Source of the DNA: Arthrobacter sp. ATA002
GTDB taxonomy: Bacteria > Actinomycetota > Actinomycetes > Actinomycetales > Micrococcaceae
NCBI RefSeq assembly: GCF_026898095.1
Contig: NZ_CP114015.1
Coordinates: 1,860,001 to 1,924,000, forward strand
Length of the DNA: 64,000 nt
Direction of reading: 5' to 3'
The translations under genes were made by a program, and so were the position numbers. This document shows positions 47,054-54,526 of the stretch, piece by piece (the first letter of the stretch is position 1; each line of letters begins with the position of its first letter). The notes beneath the pieces were generated by a model that did not search any database, had not been told where the DNA came from, and worked only from the letters and a program-made list of their open reading frames with translations.

Positions 47054-47444
47054 CTAGGACGTGTGCGTTTGCGAGCGGCATCCACCAGCAGGTCCAGCTG
47101 ACGTTTCCCCACCAAGTGATGAGTCAGGTTCTCCTGCTGACCACCGCTCCGTCAGGTCCGCGTCCGGCATGCTCAGTTGGAAGTAGTGCCGCACCGCTAT
47201 CTCGTTTCGTGCCGGCCTTAAGTCGTAGCGCTGAATACCGACGCTGCGCACCAAGCAGCCCTGTCGGCCGGTTTCTTCAAGCAGCTCGCGGAGAGCGGCT
47301 TCTTCAGGGGATTCACCGGTCCTGGATCGAGCCAGCCGGCACTTGTACACCGGTCATCGTTATCGGAACGTCGTCGTGAGTGAATACCAGGAGGTGCTCG
47401 TCGTGAACTACGTAGCAGGCAACTTTATGGATTTCACTGGACAT
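47054..47444 (-). pseudogene. Nudix hydrolase, frameshifted remnant
   Basis: From ATG at 47444 (GGAGAAG upstream) the text reads MSSEIHKVACYVVHDEHLLV and on to QVPAGSI, then stops. The adjacent frame supplies GESPEEAALRELLEETGRQG, an intact Nudix box (GX5EX7REUXEEXGU), and further RHYFQLSMPDADLTERWSAG. A change of one extra or two missing bases near 47318-47325 separates the two. The C-terminal half then drifts into an unrelated tail, so the gene is also truncated or carries a second indel. Would hydrolyse a nucleoside diphosphate derivative if intact. Confidence 0.6.
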
Positions 47445-47503
47445 GTCCACATTCTTCTCCATGTCCGGTTTCCCGGAGCGCAATGACCCGGTGATGGGTC
47501 GGC

Positions 47504-48478
47504 TTACAGGCGCTCCTGGTAGGGCGACGGCCTTGGTCCCGATATGCCGTTCGAGAGGAGTGGGCGATGATGGCGGAACTCGGATGGCGTGATTCCCAGA
47601 TGCCTTTTGAATGCTGTGCTGAAGGAGTAGGCGTTGTTGTAGCCGACACTGTGAGCGACTTGCGCGACGGTGGTGTCCGGTGTTTGCAGGAGGTCACTCG
47701 CGAGGGTAAAGCGCCAACGAGTGAGGTAGGTCATGGGTGGCTCTCCGACGCTTGTTCGGAAGCGCGCTGCGAGGGAGGCCCGTGAGGTGTTGACGCGACG
47801 GGCGAGGCTTTCCACGGTCCAGGGAGCTTCGGGGGCGGCATGCAGCAGTTCCAGTGCATCAATGACCATGGGATCGGTGGTAGTAAGCCAGGTTGGTGCG
47901 CTTGAACGCTCGGAGCTTTCAATCCAGCGGCGGATGGTGCTGACGACGAGAACGTCCAAAAGACGATCAATGACGACTTGGGCGGCTGGGCTGTCCTGCG
48001 AAATTTCACGGACCAGCAGATCAACAAGCATGTGATCGGCTTGCTCACGCGGGACAACAGCGAGCCGGGGGAGAGCGCGGGCGACGAGACCCCCGGCTTC
48101 ATCAGGACGTGCATACGTTCCCACGAGGAGGGTCGTTTCGCCGTCCTCTGCGTTTCCCCATCGTCGCACGCCGTGACGGAAATCCTCGCGGAGATCGTGT
48201 CCGTCGACCGTGGTGCACTGCTGACCGGGACCAATGTCTATCGTCGGTGTGCTGGCCGCTGTGTCGGTCACCTCATACTGTTCAGGGCCTCGGATCAGGG
48301 CAACGTCACCTTCCATAAGCAGTGCCCCATCAACCAGGGCCTGGCCCGAGGTCACAGCAAGAACGGTCAGTGCGGCGTTGTCCCGAACGGTTATGCCCCA
48401 GGGTGCGGTCATCTGCATGGAAAGCGCGAAAGCCCTTGCGGCGCGGGGGCCGTCGAGGAAGTGCGTCAAAGGGTCCAT
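47504..48478 (-). CDS. AraC family transcriptional regulator
   Basis: A 324-residue regulator with an N-terminal cupin-type sensor (Cupin_6: APWGITVRDNAALTVLAVTS) and a C-terminal double helix-turn-helix: WTVESLARRVNTSRASLAAR for the first and VAQVAHSVGYNNAYSFSTAF with KRHLGITPSEFR for the second. It is divergent from the shortened NmrA gene and the DUF1772 gene. AraC / NmrA-like / DUF1772 neighbourhoods are common in actinobacteria, where the regulator is expected to control its divergent partners. Ligand unknown. Confidence 0.93.
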   Translation of the reverse strand: MDPLTHFLDGPRAARAFALSMQMTAPWGITVRDNAALTVLAVTSGQALVDGALLMEGDVALIRGPEQYEVTDTAASTPTIDIGPGQQCTTVDGHDLREDFRHGVRRWGNAEDGETTLLVGTYARPDEAGGLVARALPRLAVVPREQADHMLVDLLVREISQDSPAAQVVIDRLLDVLVVSTIRRWIESSERSSAPTWLTTTDPMVIDALELLHAAPEAPWTVESLARRVNTSRASLAARFRTSVGEPPMTYLTRWRFTLASDLLQTPDTTVAQVAHSVGYNNAYSFSTAFKRHLGITPSEFRHHRPLLSNGISGPRPSPYQERL

Positions 48479-48560
48479 ACGTTGGGACGCTAGACGATCG
48501 CGAAGACATTTGCGAGCCTAGGCTATTCTTCATCCAGCGGAATGGCGGTTCACTGGGGGT

Positions 48561-48806
48561 ATGACAATCCATATTTCCGGAGCTGCCGGGCGCACCGGAG
48601 CACATATTCATCGCCGACTCTCCGCCAAAGGGGTTCCAACACGGTTGGCCTCACGCCGCACCGGGTTCGACCGGGATCAACCAGACACCTGGTCGGATGC
48701 CGTTCACGATGCAGCGTTCGCCGGCGTTGAGAACTTATTGGGCCGGCCGGCGTCGTCGTTCAGCGCGTACGCAAGGACGACGGTTATGTCCGGGGCGCGG
48801 TCGTGA
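48561..48806 (+). pseudogene. NmrA-like NAD(P)-binding protein with a large internal deletion
   Basis: An 81-residue frame whose start, MTIHISGAAGRTGAHIHRRL then SAKGVPTRLASR, is the Rossmann N-terminus of an NmrA-like protein of normally about 280 residues. Its end, GRPASSFSAYARTT, matches the usual C-terminus of the same family. The core in between (about 200 residues) is missing, apparently as an in-frame deletion near 48715-48740. Start, stop and the GTGA overlap with the following DUF1772 gene are all kept, so the mini-gene may still be translated and couple translation of its neighbour. Confidence 0.65.
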
Positions 48807-49237
48807 TCCAGGTAGCCGCAGTGGTGGGAGCCGGGCTCGTCGGAGGCGTCTACACTGCCTTTTCTGTAATGGTGATGCCAGCATTGCGCCGAATCGATGA
48901 CCAGGGCGCGTCGAACACAATGATCACGATCAACCGGGCGGCCGAACGTGGACCGTTCATTCTGATCTTCGGATCAGCTGCCCTCTCCGCCCTCGGACTT
49001 GCCGTGTCCGCGGCGTCACGCGGCGCCGTCGGCGATCTGGTCCTTGCTGGCGCGTCCATCGCCAGCGCAATCGTCACCATGGGAGTCAACGTCCCGCTTA
49101 ACCGCAGGCTTGAACGCGAAGGGGTCAGGTTCTGGGCGGCTTATCAACGGCGATGGACAAGGGCAAACACCATACGAGCCGCCCTAGCCGCATCCGCCGT
49201 CCTCATCGCTGGCACACAATGGATACAAAACAAATGA
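48803..49237 (+). CDS. DUF1772 (anthrone-oxygenase-like) membrane protein
   Basis: A 144-residue membrane protein with four helices. Family marks are VGGVYTAFSVMVMPALRRID near the N-terminus, the NVPLNRRLE motif and WTRANTIRAALA near the end. DUF1772 includes fungal anthrone oxygenases; bacterial members are mostly uncharacterised. It starts at GTG overlapping the NmrA stop, so it belongs to the unit controlled by the divergent AraC gene. Confidence 0.85.
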   Translation: MIQVAAVVGAGLVGGVYTAFSVMVMPALRRIDDQGASNTMITINRAAERGPFILIFGSAALSALGLAVSAASRGAVGDLVLAGASIASAIVTMGVNVPLNRRLEREGVRFWAAYQRRWTRANTIRAALAASAVLIAGTQWIQNK

Positions 49238-49324
49238 TCGTAACGAGCGGCATGGGAAGTCGCGTTATGAGGACGCGCTTATAGGAATAGTGGCTGCCCT
49301 CGGTGCGCTCCTCTTCGTCCTCGC

Positions 49325-49706
49325 TGGAAGACCGGATCAGACTCGCTGACTATGGCCACCGCTGCCGCAACAGATTTCTGGCGGGAAATACACTACGGGT
49401 TCACCCGCGACAGCGGGCATTTGCTCTATCGGGAAGTGGGGGGATTTTGTCGTTACTGCGACGGTGTCCGGGGGATTCACCTCGCTTTACGACCAGGCCG
49501 GCCTCATGATCCGATCCGATGAGCGAACGTGGATGAAGGCAGGCGTCGAGTACAGCGATGGTGCACTTCAGCTGAGCACGGTTATTACCAACGGCACCTC
49601 GGACTGGTCGCTAAGTCCCTTGGACGTGTTGACGGATCCTCTCCATCATTTAAGCCGCCATTTCCACCCATCGGAAAAGCGGCTCGAAACCAGGAAAACA
49701 GGTTGA
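49325..49706 (+). pseudogene. DUF1349 protein remnant
   Basis: Concanavalin-A-like DUF1349 protein in pieces. One frame reads TDFWREIHYGFTRDSGHLLY; after the G run at 49438-49443, which has one base too many, another frame continues DFVVTATVSGGFTSLYDQAG then LMIRSDERTWMKAGVEYSDG and TSDWSLSPL. The N-terminal 30 residues and the C-terminal quarter are absent, so beyond the indel this gene is truncated at both ends and likely dead. Confidence 0.6.
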
Positions 49707-49766
49707 TCGGGCGTCACTAGGTCTTTGCGCGGGCCCCGTCCCGGGAGTGGCGTGCCGACAGACCCC

Positions 49767-49821
49767 TTGCCTTTGCTGCCGAAAGTGCTTATCGTTTCTC
49801 AATACGTATTGATAATCAATA
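49767..49821 (+). promoter_or_regulatory. Promoter and overlapping palindromes before the DUF2975-HTH pair
   Basis: TTGCCT (49767-49772) and TATCGT (49790-49795) are 17 bases apart. The predicted start point falls in a perfect 12-bp palindrome, CAATACGTATTG (49800-49811), which overlaps a second inverted repeat, TATTGAT-A-ATCAATA (49807-49821). The AT-rich sites stand out from the GC-rich surroundings and are well placed for repression by the small HTH protein encoded downstream. Confidence 0.55.
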
Positions 49822-49833
49822 TAAGGGGGAACA

Positions 49834-50478
49834 ATGAGCACCACTGCAGTACTAAGCCGAACGTCAGGTGCGTCAGTGAAGCTTTCCGTGATCGCCGTCT
49901 GGATTGTCGCGGTCCTTGCCGCGGCCGGAAGTGCCCTCGAATCATTCACCGTCATCACCGGACGGGTGGTCTTCGCCCTGAATGGGGCTGACCCGCGGCT
50001 GCCGTTGACAAGCCTGCCCCAAATCAACCAGGCCGAACTCAGGGAGGGTTCAGCCGGCTACCTCGCAGATGCCCCGACCTGGCTGCGGGTTCTGTGCGCA
50101 ACACCGGCAATGGTCTATATCATCATTGCGCTCCTCGCCGCAGTCCTTATCACCCGTGCCTTACACGGAATCGCAGCCAGCCGTCCCTTCTCGTCCTCCG
50201 TGCGGCGAAGTATGACCATTCTGAGCCTGATCCTCATCATGGGAGGAATCCTCTACGGAGTGCTCGACAGCATTGCCGGTCAAGCGATCTACGATGTGGC
50301 GGTGACCTTCTTCACCCAGGGAATCCAGTTTCCTCTTGGCGCTGACTATGCAGTCACCAGTACCAATCCGGCCCGCTGGCCGTTCTTTATGATCATCACC
50401 GGGGTCGTCGGGCTTGCCCTGTCCTCTGCCTTTAGGGCAGGAGCACGACTCGAGGAAGCAGCGGATGGCCTTGTCTGA
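49834..50478 (+). CDS. DUF2975 membrane protein
   Basis: A 214-residue protein with four membrane helices (for example LSVIAVWIVAVLAAAG, MVYIIIALLAAVLITRALHG, SMTILSLILIMGGILYGVLD and MIITGVVGLALSSAFRAG). The region RALHGIAASRPFSSSVRRSM is characteristic of DUF2975, a family nearly always paired with a short HTH regulator. The start has AAGGGGGAACA upstream. It overlaps the HTH gene by 14 bases. The pair is thought to act as membrane sensor and regulator, but the signal is unknown. Confidence 0.85.
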   Translation: MSTTAVLSRTSGASVKLSVIAVWIVAVLAAAGSALESFTVITGRVVFALNGADPRLPLTSLPQINQAELREGSAGYLADAPTWLRVLCATPAMVYIIIALLAAVLITRALHGIAASRPFSSSVRRSMTILSLILIMGGILYGVLDSIAGQAIYDVAVTFFTQGIQFPLGADYAVTSTNPARWPFFMIITGVVGLALSSAFRAGARLEEAADGLV

Positions 50479-50737
50479 ACCACGCAGGGCCAAAGCGGAC
50501 AACGGCGCGCCGGGGGAGGAACCGGTCAAACACCGCATCGAGTGCCACCTCGACCGGGTCCTTGCCCAGCGCGGCATGACGCTCACGGAACTCTCCCGGC
50601 GAACAGGAATAACCATGGCTAACCTGTCCATCCTGAAGACAAACAAGGCCAAAGCCATCCGCTTCAGCACGCTCACCGCTATCTGTGACGCTTTGGATAC
50701 CACCCCAGCAGAACTGATCACCATCAAACCCCTGTAG
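50465..50737 (+). CDS. Small Xre/YozG-type HTH regulator
   Basis: A 90-residue protein that is mostly a single helix-turn-helix: HLDRVLAQRGMTLTELSRRT then ITMANLSILKTNKAKAIRFS and ICDALDTTPAELI. This is the short regulator that accompanies DUF2975 genes. GAGGAAG lies seven bases before the ATG. It is coupled to the membrane protein by overlap and is the natural candidate to bind the palindromes upstream of the pair. Confidence 0.9.
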   Translation: MALSEPRRAKADNGAPGEEPVKHRIECHLDRVLAQRGMTLTELSRRTGITMANLSILKTNKAKAIRFSTLTAICDALDTTPAELITIKPL

Positions 50738-50968
50738 CCGGCCTCTGGCCCTTGAACCGGAGCTGGGGCATCACCTCGGACGTCGATCCGCACTGGGCCG
50801 GCATCGGGGCTGAAGAGGCACTGATCGATAAGCTGCTGGCCGAACCGCGCATCGACGTCATTCCGGTCGGGACGAATCAAAACTGCCCTTCTACTATTAG
50901 CGGAAGCTGCCGCCACTCGGTGGGTATATTCGCCTCCGGAGCACTTTGGGGGAAGGCAGGCGGGAATC

Positions 50969-51895
50969 ATGGACATTGACGTGCGAACACCAGGCACCGT
51001 CGAGCTCGGCCGGATCTGCAGCGTTTTGGGTGAGTGGCAAAACGACGGCGGACCACTGCATCTGCACCCGGGCGACCTGGGCTGGTACTCCCTGCGGGGG
51101 CCGGCCGCCACTGCCGCTGCGACACGGGTGTGGTCGCAGGACGAGACCATCCTTGCCATTGCCCTGCTCGACGGTCCCGACCTGCTGCGGTTCGCCATCC
51201 ATCCAAGGCGGCGCAGGGATGCAGCCCTTGCCCTTCGGATCGTTGCAGACGTCAACAACCCAAGTGCCGGAATCCTCGGCGCAGGAGCAGCAACTATCGA
51301 GGCGCGCGGTGCGGTCGCTTTGAGCGGGGAGCTTGCGCAGAACGAGTGGTCGCCCGACGAACCATGGACACCTCTCCATCACGATATGACAGCATCTCCG
51401 ACACTATCGGGCTTCCACATTGAGGCCGTGGAACCGGCCGACACCGATGAGTGGGTGGCTGTTCACTGGTCGGCCTTCCGCGGTACCCCGATACCGGACG
51501 AACGCATCCGGCATTTTGTGGATGGATGGTGCCTGGCCGCGGAAAGCCCCTTTTCCGACCTTGCGCGCATCCTGTCCCTGCGGTCCGGGGACGGTCAGGC
51601 CGTCGCGGTCGCCGCGGTGTGGTCGGCCGGCGAAGGGCGTCCCGGGCTCATCGAACCGCTGGCAGTACACCGGGAACACCGCGGCCGCGGCTACGGAGTA
51701 GCCATGACAAACGCGGCAGTGGACGCGCTCCGGCACCTGGGGTCATCGAGCGCCATGGTTTGCGCGGAAACTTCCAACGCCTGAGCCGTAGCCACCTACA
51801 TCGAGGCAGGATTCAGGGCGCACCCCGAAGTCACCGATTGGCACCGGCGTAACGCTCCGGAACCGGGACCCCGGAACCTCAGCGGCGCGTACTGA
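50969..51895 (+). pseudogene. GNAT acetyltransferase with an in-frame stop
   Basis: GNAT-fold protein; the acetyltransferase domain is in the second half, with the acetyl-CoA loop LAVHREHRGRGYGVAMTNAA. At 51782-51784 the frame meets TGA in CAETSNA-stop-AVATYIEAGFR, where related proteins have NxxAVxTYxxAGF with a glycine. A single G-to-T change of GGA would make this stop. Without it the protein would run to 51895, 308 residues. The last 30 residues, which complete the GNAT core, are lost. Real nonsense mutation or a base error. Confidence 0.7.
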
Positions 51896-53093
51896 CCGTC
51901 ACCGTGAACTTGGGGTTACGGGCCACTTCCCGGGTGGGACCGACCAGCCGGTTTAACGCCGGCTTGTACATGAGGTGGCTGTTCCAGACCGTCCAGAGTT
52001 CGCCGCCGGGCTTCAGGACCCGGCCCGCATCGGCGAACAGCTTCAGGGCGATGCCGGCATGAACGGTGGCTCCGATGTGGAACGGCGGGTTCAATACCAC
52101 CAGATCCTCGGAAGCGTCCGGAAACCCGGCAAGGGCATCGCCGCGGCGGACCGTCACCCGGTCACCGACGCCGTTTGCGGCCGCGGTGAGCCGGGCCGAG
52201 GACACTGCGGCAGCTGACTGATCCGTGGCAATTACCTGCAGCTGTGGGCGGGTCAGCGCCAGATACGCGGTTATGGCGCCGGTGCCGCAGCCCAGGTCGA
52301 CAGCGCGCTCCGCGGAACGGGCATCGGCCAGAAGAGGCAGCAGGAAACGGGTGCCGATGTCCAGGGCCGGTCCGGCAAACGCGGCGCCGTGCGCCCACAA
52401 CTCCAGCGGCACGGCCAGGCCGACGTCATGGCGCTGGGACACCGGAAAGCGCGGCGCCGGCAGGTCCTCCGGCGGCAGGGGGGACGAGGCGGTCAGGATC
52501 CGCGACTTCTGCCGGCCCAGCCCCGCCGAGACTGCCCCGAAGTACCGTGCCAGCACGTCATTCATGGCCGTGGACATGTGCTTGATCCGGCCGCCGGCGT
52601 AAACCCTCACGTCGGGAGAGGCATGGGCGGCGATCAGCCCGGCGATCTCCTCCAGCGCATCCAGCGAGCGCGGCAGGCGCAGCAGCACCAGCCGGGCGCC
52701 GTCCACCAGCGCCGGTTCCAGGGCATAGGGGCGGTATGCGCCGTCCAGTCCCAGCTGCCGGGCATTGTTCTCCAGCGCTTGCTCGCCGCTGAGCGGATCC
52801 TGGTGCACCCGAAGGCCCGTCAGCCCGTGGCCGGCGGCGGCTCCCAGCGTCAGCGCACCGTAGGAATCACCGATGACGACGACGGCGCCGCTTCCCTTGC
52901 GCTCGGTGCCGCCGCCCGCGGCTGCAGCCAGATCCGCGGCTGCAGTATCAAGCAGGAGCCGGTCCGCGGCGTCCCACGCCTGCAGATTCTCCGCTTCCAC
53001 ATCCGGCCACCGGCCCAGGCGGGAGAAATCGAAGGCCGCGGGGACAGCGGGCTCCGGGGATGCATCAGTCAAGGTCAATCCATTTCGTTCCAA
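51879..53093 (-). CDS. RlmG/RsmC-like rRNA (guanine-N2) methyltransferase
   Basis: A 404-residue class I SAM methyltransferase with a degenerate N-terminal copy of the domain, the two-domain layout of RsmC/RlmG. The C-terminal domain has the SAM motif AVDLGCGTGAITAYLAL and the catalytic VVLNPPFHIGATV, used by N2-guanine methylases. Likely modifies 16S or 23S rRNA. The start is uncertain (TTG at 53093, 53078 or 53072); all lie at or inside the end of the YigZ gene, so it is translationally linked to it. It ends 17 bases inside the convergent GNAT pseudogene. Confidence 0.88.
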   Translation of the reverse strand: MERNGLTLTDASPEPAVPAAFDFSRLGRWPDVEAENLQAWDAADRLLLDTAAADLAAAAGGGTERKGSGAVVVIGDSYGALTLGAAAGHGLTGLRVHQDPLSGEQALENNARQLGLDGAYRPYALEPALVDGARLVLLRLPRSLDALEEIAGLIAAHASPDVRVYAGGRIKHMSTAMNDVLARYFGAVSAGLGRQKSRILTASSPLPPEDLPAPRFPVSQRHDVGLAVPLELWAHGAAFAGPALDIGTRFLLPLLADARSAERAVDLGCGTGAITAYLALTRPQLQVIATDQSAAAVSSARLTAAANGVGDRVTVRRGDALAGFPDASEDLVVLNPPFHIGATVHAGIALKLFADAGRVLKPGGELWTVWNSHLMYKPALNRLVGPTREVARNPKFTVTVSTRR

Positions 53094-53760
53094 GGGGGAC
53101 CGGGGCGGAGACTCCGGCGGTCATGGCGGCCAGCCGGGAATGGAAGGCCTCCAGGGAATTGGCGGTATCGGGCAGTGCAACACGCAGCTCCGCGCCGGCG
53201 GCTGAGTAGTCAGTGCCAAGGACGCTGACGCCCGCAGTCCGCAGGTCGTTTTCCAGCCGGCCTGCGGCGGAATGTCCGGCCGGAATGCCGTACAGCTGCA
53301 TTCTGCGCCGCCGGGTCATCCGGGCGGTGGCCACCGCTGAGGACACCGATTCGGAATAGGCCCGGACCAGGCCGCCCGCGCCGAGCAGGATGCCGCCAAA
53401 ATACCGCACGGTCACTGCGGCGACGTCGCTGAGGTCGGCGGCGCCGTTGAACGTCTCGCGTTTGGTGAGGGCTTCCAGCATGGGAATGCCGGCGGTACCG
53501 GAGGGTTCGCCGTCGTCGCTCGAACGCTGCACGCTGCGGTCCGGGCCCAGCACAAACGCGCTGCAGTGGTGCCGGGCGTCGTGGAACTCGCGGCGCAGGC
53601 CGGCCACCAGGGCGCGGGCCTCATCCTCGGTCTCGACCCGCCGCAGGACGGTGATGAAGCGGGACCGTTTAATCTCCAGCTCGTGCCGGTGTTCGCCGGC
53701 AACGGTGGTGTAGCGACCCCTGGTCCCGGCCTGTTCATCAGTTCCGACCTGTTCATCCAC
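53065..53760 (-). CDS. YigZ/IMPACT family protein (UPF0029)
   Basis: A 231-residue protein of the YigZ family. The conserved core is SRFITVLRRVETEDEARALV, HHCSAFVLG, and SSDDGEPSGTAGIPML followed by VTVRYFGGILLGAGGLVRAY, all family signatures. The fold is related to the eukaryotic translation regulator IMPACT; bacterial function is unclear, perhaps RNA or ribosome related. It precedes and overlaps the rRNA methyltransferase gene, consistent with a translation-linked role, and is divergent from coaE. Confidence 0.93.
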   Translation of the reverse strand: MDEQVGTDEQAGTRGRYTTVAGEHRHELEIKRSRFITVLRRVETEDEARALVAGLRREFHDARHHCSAFVLGPDRSVQRSSDDGEPSGTAGIPMLEALTKRETFNGAADLSDVAAVTVRYFGGILLGAGGLVRAYSESVSSAVATARMTRRRRMQLYGIPAGHSAAGRLENDLRTAGVSVLGTDYSAAGAELRVALPDTANSLEAFHSRLAAMTAGVSAPVPLGTKWIDLD

Positions 53761-53835
53761 TGCTCCAGTTTAGGTGCTGGCCGCCGGGGCCGCGGCCGGT
53801 GCACGGCCCCCGCCGCGCACGGTAGCCTTGGGCGC

Positions 53836-54456
53836 ATGCTGAGAGTAGGACTGACCGGCGGAATCGCCGCGGGAAAATCGCTGGCCGCACGGACCCTGCA
53901 GGATCTGGGAGCGCTGGTGATTGATGCCGATGCCCTGGCCCGGGAAGTGGTGGAGCCGGGCACTGACGGCCTGGCCGACGTCGTTGATGCCTTCGGGCCG
54001 GGCATGCTCGACGGCGAGGGCCGGCTGGACCGGCCGGCGCTGGCCGCCGTCGTCTTCTCCGACGAGGACAAGCGGAAAATCCTGAACGGGATTGTCCATC
54101 CCCGGGTCCGGGCACGGGCCGCGGAGCTGGAGGAGCAGGCGGCGCGGGAAACAATTGTCGTCCATGACATTCCGCTGCTGGTGGAGACGGGCCAGCACCG
54201 GAATTTTGACTTTGTCCTGGTGATTGACGCGCCTGAGGAGGAGCGGATCCGCCGGATGGCCGCTGACCGCGGCATGAATGTTGATGCTGCGCGTGCCCGC
54301 ATTGCCGCGCAGGCCGGAGCTGCGGAGCGTGCCGCCGCCGCCGACGTCGTCCTGGTCAATGACGGCACCGCCGCGGAGCTGGTCGAAGCAGTCCGGAACC
54401 TGTGGGAGCGCCGCCTTGCACCAATGAACCAGAACCTGCTGCAGGCCGGCGAATGA
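53836..54456 (+). CDS. coaE: Dephospho-CoA kinase
   Basis: Last enzyme of coenzyme A synthesis, phosphorylating the 3'-OH of dephospho-CoA. The 206-residue protein begins MLRVGLTGGIAAGKS, the P-loop, followed by VIDADALAREVVEPG and the lid region VVHDIPLLVETG. Length is normal for the family; some actinobacterial relatives carry a longer C-terminal extension that is absent here. It precedes uvrB by 70 bases, a gene order seen across Micrococcales. Confidence 0.96.
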   Translation: MLRVGLTGGIAAGKSLAARTLQDLGALVIDADALAREVVEPGTDGLADVVDAFGPGMLDGEGRLDRPALAAVVFSDEDKRKILNGIVHPRVRARAAELEEQAARETIVVHDIPLLVETGQHRNFDFVLVIDAPEEERIRRMAADRGMNVDAARARIAAQAGAAERAAAADVVLVNDGTAAELVEAVRNLWERRLAPMNQNLLQAGE

Positions 54457-54526
54457 GTGTTCAGCCCTCAGCTAACCGGGGGCACCGCGGACGCGTCCTG
54501 ACCGCAGCGCGGAGTAGCTTTTAATC

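Noticed and set aside
50752..50979. 75-residue frame between the HTH and GNAT genes
   Set aside because: The part around EEALIDKLLAEPRIDVIPV looks protein-like, but there is no ribosome site or recognisable family and the end overlaps the GNAT start; not enough to call.
51782..51784. Selenocysteine codon in the GNAT gene
   Set aside because: GNAT enzymes have no selenocysteine position here, homologs carry glycine-like small residues, and no SECIS-like element or selenoprotein genes were seen.
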